DNA from: an uncultured Flavobacteriales bacterium
GTDB taxonomy: Bacteria; Bacteroidota; Bacteroidia; Flavobacteriales_E; Vicingaceae
Length of the DNA stretch: 49,100 nucleotides
NCBI GenBank assembly: GCA_913056345.1
Contig: CAJXMH010000023.1
Span: 1-49,100 of the forward strand
Reading direction: 5' to 3'
A program made the translations under genes and the position numbers. Of the stretch, positions 8,471-17,440 are shown one piece after another (the first letter of the stretch is position 1; each line of letters opens with the position of its first letter). A model generated the notes under the pieces. It made no database searches. It had not been told where the DNA came from and saw only the letters and a list, made by a program, of their open reading frames with translations.

Positions 8471-8491
8471 CTATTTACCAAACCAAAGTTA

Positions 8492-9892
8492 TTATTTCCC
8501 GATACAAAAGCTAGAGAAAATATGACCCAAAATATCGCGGTCGATCTCAATGGTTCCGGTGATCTCTCCTAAGAAATGCAGGCTTTGACGAATATCCATG
8601 GCTAAAAAGTCACCAGTGATGTTTTGGTCTAAACCTTCCCTCACCCTTAGTAGGCTTTCTTGCGCCTTTTTTAGGGCTTGATGATGTCTTGCATTACTGA
8701 CGGTTACTTGATTGGCGGAGGATAGGGTTTCTTTCGCAATTTTTTCGAGTATGGCTGTTAGTTCGTCTAAGTGGTACTTTTTTAAAGCAGAAAGAAAAAT
8801 AGGCGTCTTCCCTTCAGGAAATTTCTTCTTTATTTCCAAAGGAATATGCGCAAGGTCAAAATTACCTTGGTCGACTTTGTTGGCTAAAACGATCAATTGT
8901 TTGTCTTGGCCTTCTATTTTGGCTTCAATCTCTTGAATCATTTCTTTTATTTGGGCAGCATCAGCTTGAATCGCATCAACCAGATAAAGCACGATCATGG
9001 CCTTGTCAACCATCTCAAAGGTGCGCTTGATTCCAATATTCTCCACTAGGTCATCAGTTTCTCGAATTCCCGCAGTATCGATAAAGCGAAAGCTGATCCC
9101 ACCGATCTTTACTTCATCTTCTATACTGTCACGGGTGGTCCCAGCTATTTCGGAAACAATGGCTTTTTCTTCATTTAAAAGCGCATTGAGTAAGGTGCTT
9201 TTACCCACGTTGGGCTGACCAACTATGGCAACAGGAATACCGTTTTTCATTACATTCCCGGTAGCGAAAGAGTCAATCAGCTTGCTTAAGATCAAAAGAA
9301 TACGATCTACTAATTCCTTTAAGTCATCTCGGTCAGCAAATTCAACATCTTCTTCAGCAAAATCTAATTCCAATTCGATCATAGAGGTAAAGTGAATTAA
9401 CTCTTCCCTCAATTCTTGTATCTTTTTTGAAAAGCCGCCACGCATTTGATTCATGGCTAACTGATGAGCAGCCTTGCTTTCTGAGGCAATTAGGTCAGCC
9501 ACTGCTTCGGCCTGAGCTAAGTCCATTTTACCGTTTCTAAATGCGCGCATGGTGTATTCTCCCGGATTAGCTATTCTAGCCCCTTCTTCAGTGAACAGTT
9601 TCATTACCTCAGAAAGAATAAAAGCAGAACCATGACAAGAGACTTCTACCACATCTTCACCGGTATAAGAGTGCGGAGCTTTAAAGAGCGAAAGCATTAC
9701 TTCGTCAACTACCTTCTCATCAGCTTTAATCTTACCAAAATGCAAACTTTGTCCCTTTTGATTGCTTAATGCTTTGCCGTCAAATACCGCTTGAGCAATC
9801 TTAATGGCCTCAGGTCCTGACAAGCGAATAACACCAATGGCTCCCGAACCTGCAGGGGTTGATAAGGCACATATTGTATCTCGATCGATCAT
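8492..9892 (-). CDS. mnmE: tRNA modification GTPase MnmE
   Basis: A 466-residue protein of normal length. With MnmG it installs the (carboxymethyl)aminomethyl group on U34 of certain tRNAs. The N-terminal folate-binding domain starts DTICALSTPAGSGAIGVIRL. The G domain, inserted in the helical domain, has GQPNVGKSTLLNALL (P loop, about residue 225), GTTRDSIEDE (switch I), DTAGIRET (G3) and ANKVD (G4). The C-terminus is the catalytic FCIGK, whose cysteine is required for activity. The start is an ATG, exactly four bases after a TAAATTTG element, so the message is likely leaderless. The partner mnmG is not in the window. Confidence 0.97.
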   Translation of the reverse strand: MIDRDTICALSTPAGSGAIGVIRLSGPEAIKIAQAVFDGKALSNQKGQSLHFGKIKADEKVVDEVMLSLFKAPHSYTGEDVVEVSCHGSAFILSEVMKLFTEEGARIANPGEYTMRAFRNGKMDLAQAEAVADLIASESKAAHQLAMNQMRGGFSKKIQELREELIHFTSMIELELDFAEEDVEFADRDDLKELVDRILLILSKLIDSFATGNVMKNGIPVAIVGQPNVGKSTLLNALLNEEKAIVSEIAGTTRDSIEDEVKIGGISFRFIDTAGIRETDDLVENIGIKRTFEMVDKAMIVLYLVDAIQADAAQIKEMIQEIEAKIEGQDKQLIVLANKVDQGNFDLAHIPLEIKKKFPEGKTPIFLSALKKYHLDELTAILEKIAKETLSSANQVTVSNARHHQALKKAQESLLRVREGLDQNITGDFLAMDIRQSLHFLGEITGTIEIDRDILGHIFSSFCIGK

Positions 9893-9896
9893 TTTA

Positions 9897-9904
9897 CAAA
9901 TTTA
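9897..9904 (-). promoter_or_regulatory. -7 element (TAAATTTG) four bases before mnmE ATG
   Basis: The minus strand reads TAAATTTG, TAAA, then ATG. A TTG lies 16 bases upstream of the element. With a start site a few bases beyond the final G, transcription would begin at or within the start codon. This is one of six genes with the same four-base spacing. Confidence 0.6.
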
Positions 9905-9995
9905 CTTATTTGATAGACCACAATAGCAGGACAATTCTTTCAGGTTAACACTAAATTAATATTAGTTCTTGACCTTCGTACTTTAATAAAGCTGC

Positions 9996-11114
9996 ATGCC
10001 AGAAAATAAATATGCTGATTACTTAGACCTAAGAAAACTAGTCTATAGCCTGTTCAATATCTTTAAGTCTGAAAGCAAGTTTATTTTGCTAATTGGAATC
10101 TTATTGGTTACTGCTTCTTTTGCCACTCCCTATCCAGATATCGCCCGATGGTTTGGTTTTATTTTAGCCGCATATTCTGCTGTTGCAAACGATAGCATCC
10201 AAACCATTGGAACTTTTATTGTTTCCAACCAACACCGTAAATGGTATGTGCTCTGGCTTTACATTGGTTTGATCTTTGTCATTACGGTTACCTACAGTTT
10301 CATTGTGTTTAATGGCGATGTTTCTTATCAACGCCTACAAACTCCGGGTTTGGATCAAGCACCGTCAAGCTTTACTTTTTTGCAACTGATCGCCCCTTTG
10401 ATCCTGATTGTGCTTACCCGCTTGCGGATGCCGGTATCGACCACTTTTTTACTCCTTACTATCTTTTCGACGAAGTCCTCAGCAGTATTAAGCGTGCTAA
10501 CAAAGAGCGTTTCAGGTTACTTGGTAGCTTTTCTTTCAGCCATAATAGTTTGGTTTACCATTAGAAAGCTTGTCAAGTACAAATTTAAAGGAGTGGCGCA
10601 CCCTATTTGGGCGGTAATTCAATGGATTACTTCTGGTACTTTGTGGTCGGTTTGGGTGATGCAAGATGCAGCCAATATTGCGGTGTTTTTACCAAGGAGT
10701 TTAAGTCTTGGTGGGTTCATAGCCTTTACTTTATTTATATTTTTTGGTTTGGGTCTACTTTTTTTCATGAGGGGTGATCGCATTCAAAAAATCGTCAATG
10801 AGAAGTCGGGCATTGCAGATATTCGTTCTGCTACTTTAGTCGACTTTGTTTATGCCTTAATACTTATTTACTTTAAGCAAATTAGCCAAATACCCATGAG
10901 TACTACTTGGGTATTTTTAGGCCTGCTGGCCGGAAGAGAAGTTGCCTTGTCCATCACGAAAAAAAGGCAAAAGAGGCGAAAAGTCAAATTAAAAGAAACC
11001 TTATGGATGGTCAGTCGAGATCTCTTAATGGCAGGCATAGGTTTGTTGGTCAGCCTTGTTTTAGCAATTGCGATTAATCATGAGATGCGAGCAGCATTCT
11101 TGAACCTCTTTTAG
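9996..11114 (+). CDS. PiT/PHO4-like polytopic membrane protein
   Basis: A 372-residue integral membrane protein with about 10 hydrophobic segments. It has an inverted-repeat plan like inorganic phosphate transporters (PiT, PF01384). The first half has AVANDSIQTIGTF (63-73) and MPVSTTF (145-151); the second half has MQDAANIAVFLPR (222-234) and IPMSTTWVFLG (299-309). In PiT proteins the equivalents are GANDVAN and PVSTTH. The aspartate-containing motifs are kept but the rest diverges. It could carry phosphate, sulfate or another anion; I cannot choose. It has its own start 103 bases from the divergent mnmE. A basic tail segment (KKRQKRRKVK) follows the second PMSTT motif. Confidence 0.6.
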   Translation: MPENKYADYLDLRKLVYSLFNIFKSESKFILLIGILLVTASFATPYPDIARWFGFILAAYSAVANDSIQTIGTFIVSNQHRKWYVLWLYIGLIFVITVTYSFIVFNGDVSYQRLQTPGLDQAPSSFTFLQLIAPLILIVLTRLRMPVSTTFLLLTIFSTKSSAVLSVLTKSVSGYLVAFLSAIIVWFTIRKLVKYKFKGVAHPIWAVIQWITSGTLWSVWVMQDAANIAVFLPRSLSLGGFIAFTLFIFFGLGLLFFMRGDRIQKIVNEKSGIADIRSATLVDFVYALILIYFKQISQIPMSTTWVFLGLLAGREVALSITKKRQKRRKVKLKETLWMVSRDLLMAGIGLLVSLVLAIAINHEMRAAFLNLF

Positions 11115-11161
11115 ATTAAACCAATCCGTACCTTTTGGGTTTCTTTTCCAAAGAATACCCT

Positions 11162-11944
11162 ATGCCTGAATTACCTGAAGTAGAAGCTTATCGAATGTAT
11201 GTAGAAACGGCACTTTTCGAATCTCCTATTCAAAAAGTAGAACTCCTCAGAGAAAAAGTGATGAAGAGCGATTGGAAGGAGTTCAAAAAACAAACGGAAG
11301 GTCAGCGTTTTATTTCAACAAAGCGTATCGGAAAGTACTTGTTTATGCAATTGGAAAATAAGAAGTGGGTTTTATTCCATTTCGGCATGACAGGTAAACC
11401 TGAGTTCTATCAAAGCAAGGAGGTGCAACCGAAGCACAGTCGTTTAATCATTCACTTTGAAAGTGGTTTGAAGCTATCTTTTGTCTGCATGCGCCTTTTT
11501 GGTCGGGTAGAATTGGTAAACTCCATAGAACAGTATCAAAAGGAACACAAATTGGGAATAGATGCTTTGGAAGTGAGTCAAAGTGATTTTTCTGATTATT
11601 TGAGTTCACGAAAAGCAGCAGTCAAAACGGTGCTTTTGCATCAAAATGCTTTTGCAGGAGTGGGAAATTGGATTGCTGATGAAGTACTTTTTCAATCTGA
11701 GATCCACCCTGAGATTCGGGCGCATAAATTGACGAAAAAGCAATTGGAACGTATTTACGATGACTTGCAAGAAGTGCTGAAAATAGCCGTACAGAAACAA
11801 GCGAACTACCATGAATTCCCCGAACATTTCATGGTAAAAGAACGCTGGGGAGATGGGAATTGTCCTAAATGCGGAGAAGAACTGAAGCGAATCGTGGTGG
11901 GGGGTAGAGGAACCTATTTATGCGAAAACGAGCAAGCAGGCTAA
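11162..11944 (+). CDS. Fpg/Nei-family DNA glycosylase with incomplete zinc finger
   Basis: A bifunctional DNA glycosylase/AP lyase that removes oxidised bases. I start it at the ATG giving MPELPEVEAYR, because the catalytic proline must follow the removed Met; a TTG nine codons upstream would bury it. Conserved parts are P2/E3, the lysine loop KRIGKYLF, HFGMTG, AGVGNWIADEVLFQSEIHP (helix-two-turn-helix) and the GGRGTY finger loop. The zinc finger is CPKC-x16-C but the fourth cysteine is absent (CENE in place of CxxC), and the protein stops five residues later. Length is 260 residues. Whether it prefers 8-oxoguanine (MutM) or pyrimidine lesions (Nei) is unclear. Confidence 0.85.
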   Translation: MPELPEVEAYRMYVETALFESPIQKVELLREKVMKSDWKEFKKQTEGQRFISTKRIGKYLFMQLENKKWVLFHFGMTGKPEFYQSKEVQPKHSRLIIHFESGLKLSFVCMRLFGRVELVNSIEQYQKEHKLGIDALEVSQSDFSDYLSSRKAAVKTVLLHQNAFAGVGNWIADEVLFQSEIHPEIRAHKLTKKQLERIYDDLQEVLKIAVQKQANYHEFPEHFMVKERWGDGNCPKCGEELKRIVVGGRGTYLCENEQAG

Positions 11945-11952
11945 AGGATTAA

Positions 11953-11960
11953 TACCTTTG
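11953..11960 (+). promoter_or_regulatory. Putative -7 element (TACCTTTG) for acpH-like gene
   Basis: An exact TAnnTTTG match, 20 bases before the ATG at 11981 and just after the glycosylase stop. No -33 TTTG is evident upstream. Confidence 0.45.
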
Positions 11961-11980
11961 GCAAAAGCAATGAGCAAGAG

Positions 11981-12556
11981 ATGAATCACCTCGCACACCT
12001 TTACCTTTCACAAACTGATCTTGATTTGCTTGTAGGTAACTTTATTGCTGATCAGGTAAAGGGCAAGGCACTAAAGAATTATTCTGAAGGAGTGCAAAAA
12101 GGAATTGAAATGCACCGCGCGATCGATACTTTTACAGATCAACATCCTTTGGTGCTTCAAAGTAAACAGCGTTTATATGCTAAGCATCATAAATATGCTG
12201 CAGTTATTGTCGATATGTTCTTTGATCATTTGCTTGCTAAAAATTGGACCGACTACTCACCATTAAAACTCGAATTATTTTCAAAGAATGTATACCGTTT
12301 GTTGAATGCGCGACAAGCAGAGATGCCTGAGCGTTCCCAACGGATCTTGTTTTACATGAGTAAAGGTGATTGGCTGACCAATTACCGAGAAAAAAAAGGA
12401 ATTGAAAGAGCTTTGCAAGGACTTGCTAGTCGGGCTAAATTCGAATCCAAAATGGGGGAGTCAGTTGCAGATTTGTACAAAGATTGGGATGCTTATGAAG
12501 CTGAATTCAAAGCTTTTTTCAAAGAATTGTATGAATTTTCGATGCAATGGAAATGA
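11981..12556 (+). CDS. acpH: Acyl carrier protein phosphodiesterase (AcpH/DUF479 family)
   Basis: A 191-residue protein close to the E. coli AcpH length of 193. AcpH hydrolyses the phosphopantetheine arm from holo-ACP. Family features are the N-terminal MNHLAHLYLS, GNFIADQVKG (about 21-30), GIEMHRAIDTFTDQHP (about 45-60) with its His/Asp residues, KYAAVIVDMFFDHLLAKNW, and the C-terminal LYEFS region. Homologues in Bacteroidota are usually annotated only by family, so the substrate is inferred. It follows the glycosylase gene by 36 bases but has its own -7 element. Confidence 0.85.
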   Translation: MNHLAHLYLSQTDLDLLVGNFIADQVKGKALKNYSEGVQKGIEMHRAIDTFTDQHPLVLQSKQRLYAKHHKYAAVIVDMFFDHLLAKNWTDYSPLKLELFSKNVYRLLNARQAEMPERSQRILFYMSKGDWLTNYREKKGIERALQGLASRAKFESKMGESVADLYKDWDAYEAEFKAFFKELYEFSMQWK

Positions 12557-12583
12557 GCTACTATTAAAAGTCTATCTTGTTCC

Positions 12584-12591
12584 AAAATTTG
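12584..12591 (+). promoter_or_regulatory. -7-like element (AAAATTTG) four bases before cargo gene ATG
   Basis: One mismatch from TAnnTTTG (first T is A). Four bases (CGAA) separate it from the ATG at 12596, the same geometry as at mnmE, hemN, smpB, the DnaQ fusion and the gene at 48826. Confidence 0.4.
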
Positions 12592-12595
12592 CGAA

Positions 12596-13489
12596 ATGAA
12601 ACAGTTCCTATTTTTAGCTTTAATACTTTCTTTTACGTTTTGTTTTGCACAGGCTCAGAACAATACTATCGTTTTAAAACCTTCAGGACAAAAAGGAAAA
12701 GATTCTCAGATTTATAGCCTTGGGCCAAACAATAATTATGGAAGTATATCCAACCTTTTGCCTAATACTTGGACCAACAATAATGTGTTAGCTAATATTC
12801 GGGCATTCATTGAATTTGACCTTGTCAGTTTGCCGGCGAATGCAATCATTGATTCTGCCTTTTTAAAATTGTATTATGACTCTAGCAATACTGTAAACTA
12901 CAGGACTCACATAGGGAATAATGACATGGAGGTGAAACGGGCGGAAAGTGCTTGGAAGGAAGATTCAATCACTTGGAATAATCAACCCACCACTTCTAAC
13001 CTAAATGTAGTCACAGTTCTACCTTTTGTAAGCAATACACAAAATTACAGCATCAATGTTTCTAATCTCTTAAAGGATATGCTTGTGAATGGGAATTACG
13101 GTTTTATGGTAAAAATGATAGATGAAGTCAACTTTTATAAAGCTTCAATTTTTGCATCTTCAGACCATCCTGATTCTACTTTGCATCCTGAATTGATCGT
13201 AAATTATCATATCACGACAAGCATTGAATCATCAAGAAGCAATTTGTCAAAGGACTTAGTTGCTTTCCCTAATCCTACGACTGGGGTTTTAAATCTAAAC
13301 TTTTTAAATCATCAGCCACTAGCTAGCCTGCAAATTGAGCTTAGTAATATTCTTGGTGAAGTGCAGCAAATTACTCCTCCAACTGCTGATTCTCAAATTG
13401 ACTTATCACACCTGGCGAAGGGAATCTATTTCCTTAAATTAACTAATCGGTCAAATCAAGTTTATTTAAAAAAGGTGGTTCTTTTCTAA
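12596..13489 (+). CDS. Secreted DNRLRE-domain T9SS cargo protein
   Basis: A 297-residue protein. A signal peptide (FLFLALILSFTFCFAQA) leads into a DNRLRE/CBM96-like beta-sandwich (about 25-200). The order is typical: the strand KGKDSQIYSLGPNNNYG, then RAFIEFDLVSLPANAIIDSA, WKEDSITWNNQP, and the closing HPELIVNYH. The C-terminal type A sorting domain has AFPNPTTGVLNLNF, LSNILGEVQ and a KGIYFLKLT/KKVVLF end. DNRLRE domains sit in extracellular carbohydrate-active and adhesive proteins, but this one has no catalytic partner domain. A paralogue of the same architecture is at 18388-19320. Confidence 0.8.
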   Translation: MKQFLFLALILSFTFCFAQAQNNTIVLKPSGQKGKDSQIYSLGPNNNYGSISNLLPNTWTNNNVLANIRAFIEFDLVSLPANAIIDSAFLKLYYDSSNTVNYRTHIGNNDMEVKRAESAWKEDSITWNNQPTTSNLNVVTVLPFVSNTQNYSINVSNLLKDMLVNGNYGFMVKMIDEVNFYKASIFASSDHPDSTLHPELIVNYHITTSIESSRSNLSKDLVAFPNPTTGVLNLNFLNHQPLASLQIELSNILGEVQQITPPTADSQIDLSHLAKGIYFLKLTNRSNQVYLKKVVLF

Positions 13490-13522
13490 GTAGCGCACCT
13501 GAGCTCCAAAACACCCTTTCTT

Positions 13523-13530
13523 TACTTTTG
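13523..13530 (+). promoter_or_regulatory. Putative -7 element (TACTTTTG) for rarA
   Basis: An exact TAnnTTTG match ending five bases before the ATG at 13536. It covers the first base of an upstream in-frame GTG, which argues that the GTG is not the start. Confidence 0.5.
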
Positions 13531-13535
13531 TGGTT

Positions 13536-14813
13536 ATGATGTCATCTGCCCCACTTGCCGAACGTATGCGACCAAAAAATCTCGATGGATATTTAGGTCA
13601 GGAACATTTAGTAGGAAAGAAAGCTGTGCTGCGAGGATTAATTGAAAAAGGGATGATTCCCTCTATGATCTTATGGGGTTCGCCTGGTATAGGAAAAACA
13701 ACTTTGGCTCAAATCATTGCTGAAACCGTTGACCGCCCTTTTTACACTTTAAGTGCAATTAATTCAGGGGTTAAAGATGTACGCGAAGTGATTGATAAAG
13801 CTAAGCGGAAAGATATGTTCTCAGCTGCTAACCCAATTTTATTCATTGATGAAATTCACCGCTTTAGCAAATCCCAGCAAGACTCTTTGCTTGGTGCAGT
13901 AGAAAACGGAGATGTAACCTTGATTGGCGCTACCACTGAAAACCCGTCTTTCGAAGTTATTTCTGCTTTATTGAGTCGCTGTCAAGTTTATACCCTAGAG
14001 CCCCTCAATAAAGAAGATTTAGAAGGCTTACTGAAAAAGGCCCTTAAAGAGGACACTGAGTTACAGAAACGGAAGATAAAATTAAAAGAGACTCATAGTT
14101 TATTGCAGTTTTCTGGCGGAGATGCACGTAAGTTGCTCAACCTTTTTGAACTAGTGGTTCAGCAACAAGAGGGAGAAGTTGTGATCACCAATGAGTTGGT
14201 AAGGTCGATAGCACAACAAAATATAGCGCAATATGATAAAGACGGCGAACAACATTATGACATCATTTCTGCTTTTATCAAATCTATTCGAGGCAGTGAC
14301 CCCAATGCAGCCGTTTATTGGTTAGCCAGAATGATCGAAGGAGGAGAGGAACCCAAGTTTATCGCTCGTCGTCTGCTCATTTTAGCTTCTGAGGATATTG
14401 GCAACGCCAACCCCACTGCTTTGGTTATTGCGAACAATACCTTTCAAGCTGTTCAGGTGCTCGGTTGGCCTGAGTCAAGGATTACTTTGTCGCAATGCGT
14501 GACTTATTTGGCATCATCACCCAAAAGCAATGCAGCTTATTTAGCCATTAATCAAGCACAAGCAATGGTTAAGGAGCAGGGAAGTTTAGCTGTTCCTTTG
14601 CCTCTTAGAAATGCTCCCACAAAACTGATGAAAGAGATTGGCTATGGAAAGGAATACAAATACAGTCACGATTACCCCAATAATTTTAAAGCGCAAGAGT
14701 TTTTACCGGAAGAGATAAGTGGTAAAACCTTTTACCGGCCACAGGCAAATTCTAGAGAAAACCAACTGAAGGAAAGGTTGAAGGCGCTTTGGCAGCACAA
14801 ATATGGATATTAA
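13536..14813 (+). CDS. rarA: Replication-associated recombination protein A (AAA+ ATPase)
   Basis: A clamp-loader-like AAA+ ATPase (RarA/MgsA, relative of eukaryotic WRNIP1) acting at stalled replication forks. It starts [23 protein letters not shown]. Walker A is GSPGIGKTT (about residue 50), Walker B is LFIDEIHR, sensor 1 is [11 protein letters not shown], then [10 protein letters not shown] and GGDARKLLN. The C-terminal tetramerisation region has [15 protein letters not shown] and the family ending KAQEFLP...FYRP. Length is about 425 residues. A GTG at 13530 is in frame but lies in the promoter element; ATG at 13536 or 13539 is the likely start. Confidence 0.93.
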   Translation: MMSSAPLAERMRPKNLDGYLGQEHLVGKKAVLRGLIEKGMIPSMILWGSPGIGKTTLAQIIAETVDRPFYTLSAINSGVKDVREVIDKAKRKDMFSAANPILFIDEIHRFSKSQQDSLLGAVENGDVTLIGATTENPSFEVISALLSRCQVYTLEPLNKEDLEGLLKKALKEDTELQKRKIKLKETHSLLQFSGGDARKLLNLFELVVQQQEGEVVITNELVRSIAQQNIAQYDKDGEQHYDIISAFIKSIRGSDPNAAVYWLARMIEGGEEPKFIARRLLILASEDIGNANPTALVIANNTFQAVQVLGWPESRITLSQCVTYLASSPKSNAAYLAINQAQAMVKEQGSLAVPLPLRNAPTKLMKEIGYGKEYKYSHDYPNNFKAQEFLPEEISGKTFYRPQANSRENQLKERLKALWQHKYGY

Positions 14814-15290
14814 AAAATAACTATCTAGTATTTATAACAATTTGTATATGCAACACTAATCTAAATGTTCTTAGAGCTTAAAGGTTGTGGATTTATGAAT
14901 CGAGGCTCTTATTTATCCCATAGCTATACTATTGCAAAATATTCTTATTTCAACTTCCTCCTTTGCTGTTTCAATTTACAACTTCTCATCGTTTTCACTT
15001 GATACTTACAACCTATTATTTGAGCCTCTTAGATTACAATGCAAAACAGCCAAGCTAAATAGTATTAGCTGCTTTAAGTCTTTGTAGCAACACCAACTAG
15101 TCTTGTCTACTACTTTGGATGATCGTCAATAGTTTTGTATTTTAGCATTGATGCACTATTATTTAATTTTCCAAAAGAGATTTTGTTTAAGGGGTAGCAA
15201 CCTAGTATGCAACTAAATCCTGAATTTTTTAATTAAAAACCTTATTGTGTACATATAATATTAATTACTAAACAGTTAATCCATATTAAT
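14814..15290. other. 477-base AT-rich intergenic region
   Basis: This gap lies between rarA and the 641-residue cargo gene, both on the plus strand. It holds a TAGTTTTG match at 15130-15137, about 150 bases before the next start. A 45-codon frame at 14865-15002 has no supporting feature. I see no tRNA, terminator hairpin or repeat. Confidence 0.5.
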
Positions 15291-17216
15291 ATGAAATCCT
15301 TTCCTAGAAAGCTCTTCTTGTTTCTTTTTTTAATCCTTAGCATTTTGTCTTTAAAGTCACAATCGCAATGGACAACTATGGGTGTAAAGCAGAATAGGGT
15401 ATTCAATCTTACTACTTATGCTTATTCTGATATTGATGGTGAAGGTAAGACCATCGCAATATCCGACACTTTTACAGTAGCTAGCCAACCTTTTCCTATC
15501 GAAATTGTAAAAATTAAGGACTGGGATGGAACTTCATGGGTACAAAGAGGAAGTAATATCATACCTAATGTTTTAGATGGTCTTGCATTAAGTGGAAATG
15601 GTAATGTAGTTTCTATATACAGCCGAATTAACCCATATCCTTATCCTAACACCAATTCAGGTGTAATTTTCATCTACGAGTGGAGTGGAAGTAGTTGGGT
15701 TCAACTAGGGGATTCAATCATACCTAATCCCAATCATGGATCAAATTATCCATTTGACGAAATTGGGAAAAGCATGGATTTAAGTAACGATGGATATTCG
15801 ATTGTAATTGGAGCGGATAATTCAGCTCGTGTGTATGTCTGGAATGGAAACTCATGGCTTCAAAGGGGACAAGACTTAGTCGGCGATCAATATGATGACT
15901 TCGGTTATAGTGTTAGCATGAGTGGTGACGGCAATACAATCGCTATAAGTTCTCCTCAAACCGATCCTGTTGGTAATCTTTCTACCCATTATGGAAAAAC
16001 TCGCATTTATGAATGGCAAAATGGCTGGAATTTAAAAGGAAATATTATTAGAGGAGAAAATATTGCTGATTTCTCAGGTGGTGACATCCAATTGAGTAAC
16101 GACGGCAATTCTATTATTATAGGATCTCCAGGCAATAGCGATGCGGGTAGATCTGCAGGACATGCAAGAGTTTTTAAATGGTCTGGAAGCTCGTGGTTTC
16201 AAGTAGGAAATGACATTGATGGAGAAGCTCCAGAAGATAAATCGGGGAGAGCAGTTAGTATTAATTCAGATGGTACTATCGTAGCAATTGGAGCACCTTT
16301 TAACTCAGATGGAGGGAATAATGCCGGTCATGTTCGTGTATATAAATGGAACGGGATAGTGTGGTTCCAAGAAGGAATGGACATTGATGGTAATCCTCCA
16401 AGACCTGCAGTATCTGCACTTGGCCCTTTTTTTGGTTCTCACCTCACTTTGAATCATGCCGGAAATATTTTTATTACTGTTTCTGAAGCTGATTACTCAA
16501 AAGTTTATTCATATTGTTCTGATTCAACCTCAAGTATTTCACAAACATCTTATAATCAAATTCAAGTAGATTTATCAAATGCAGATAGCTATCAGTGGTA
16601 TGATTGTTCAAGCGGTAACCCAATAAGTGGAGCTTCTAATCAAGCCTTGAATGTCACTGATACAGGCTCATATAAAGCTGAAATATTTATTAATGGGTGT
16701 ATTTTGAGCTCAGATTGTTTTAAAGTTGATTGCTATAATCCTAATTTAAGTCTCTCCCAACCAGATAGCAACTCTATTCAGGTAAATTTTTCAAATGCAG
16801 ACAGTTATCAATGGTATGATTGTAACAGTGGAAATCCAATTTCGGGAGGTAATAGTCCAGTTTTAAATGTCTTAGATACCGGATCATATAAAGTTGAGAT
16901 TAACCTAATGGGATGCACATTGATTTCAAATTGCATAGCGGTTAAATTTGTAGGTATTCATGAACTTAGTCAACTGATTAGTAAATTATACCCCAATCCT
17001 AATAGAGGAATTGTTAATATAGATTTCAATGGTGAGGTGAATGGAAATCTGAGTATATTTAGTTTAGATGGAAAAACTATTCTCAACAAAGAGTTAAATA
17101 ATAAGAATAGAGTACGACTCGATTTAACGGGGGTATCTGAGGGAACTTATTTAATAGAACTGTCTGACGACAATGGAAATTTTAATAATCGGATTATAAC
17201 GGTAATTGATAATTGA
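15291..17216 (+). CDS. Large T9SS cargo protein with propeller-like and tandem Ig-like repeats
   Basis: A 641-residue secreted protein. The signal peptide (LFLFLFLILSILSLKS) is followed by about six FG-GAP/propeller-like repeats of 55-60 residues, each with a turn such as SGDGNTIAIS, SNDGNSIIIGSP or NSDGTIVAIGAP and a later strand such as VYVWNGNSW or VFKWSGSSW. Two Ig-like units of 72 residues follow, with NADSYQWYDC starting at residues 430 and 502. The C-terminal type A sorting domain contains KLYPNPNRGIVNIDF and GTYLIEL. Such proteins are usually surface adhesins or matrix components; no enzyme motif is seen. It is a single-gene unit. Confidence 0.78.
   Translation: MKSFPRKLFLFLFLILSILSLKSQSQWTTMGVKQNRVFNLTTYAYSDIDGEGKTIAISDTFTVASQPFPIEIVKIKDWDGTSWVQRGSNIIPNVLDGLALSGNGNVVSIYSRINPYPYPNTNSGVIFIYEWSGSSWVQLGDSIIPNPNHGSNYPFDEIGKSMDLSNDGYSIVIGADNSARVYVWNGNSWLQRGQDLVGDQYDDFGYSVSMSGDGNTIAISSPQTDPVGNLSTHYGKTRIYEWQNGWNLKGNIIRGENIADFSGGDIQLSNDGNSIIIGSPGNSDAGRSAGHARVFKWSGSSWFQVGNDIDGEAPEDKSGRAVSINSDGTIVAIGAPFNSDGGNNAGHVRVYKWNGIVWFQEGMDIDGNPPRPAVSALGPFFGSHLTLNHAGNIFITVSEADYSKVYSYCSDSTSSISQTSYNQIQVDLSNADSYQWYDCSSGNPISGASNQALNVTDTGSYKAEIFINGCILSSDCFKVDCYNPNLSLSQPDSNSIQVNFSNADSYQWYDCNSGNPISGGNSPVLNVLDTGSYKVEINLMGCTLISNCIAVKFVGIHELSQLISKLYPNPNRGIVNIDFNGEVNGNLSIFSLDGKTILNKELNNKNRVRLDLTGVSEGTYLIELSDDNGNFNNRIITVIDN
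16530..16945 (+). repeat. Two tandem 216-base (72-codon) Ig-like repeat units
   Basis: The codons for NADSYQWYDC begin at 16578 and again at 16794, exactly 216 bases apart. The units share the SGNPISG turn, an LNVxDTGSYKxEI strand and a CxLxSxC ending. Nucleotide identity is high around the core, indicating a fairly recent internal duplication. The outer limits are approximate. Confidence 0.75.
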
Positions 17217-17374
17217 AATAATGAATAGTTCTAAAGGCAAAGTATCTTTCAATCTAGATGCTTATTAATGACTGAGTTTCCTCTACTGAAATTTCTCATT
17301 TGTATTACAACAAAGAAAGATTTTCAAAGTGCAAGTACACTTTAATTTCTCCATTAATATTTTATCATTTCTCT

Positions 17375-17406
17375 TTTGCACGCCACCACCTAAAAACATA
17401 ATTTTG
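17375..17406 (+). promoter_or_regulatory. Promoter of sucD (TTTG-N20-TAATTTTG)
   Basis: TTTG at 17375-17378, a 20-base spacer, then TAATTTTG at 17399-17406. Both boxes match the Bacteroidota -33/-7 consensus at normal spacing. This is the best complete promoter in the window. The 5' leader would be about 30 bases. Confidence 0.7.
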
Positions 17407-17440
17407 GGAACCATTCAAATGTATATTCAAAACCAATTCA

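Noticed and set aside
11135-11161. TTG start nine codons upstream of the Fpg/Nei ATG
   Set aside because: The catalytic proline must be the residue after the initiator Met, which only the ATG at 11162 provides.
14865-15002. 45-codon plus-strand frame in the rarA/cargo gap
   Set aside because: It begins with no promoter box or ribosome-binding context, the peptide shows no coherent helix or domain pattern, and the region is AT-rich non-coding in character.
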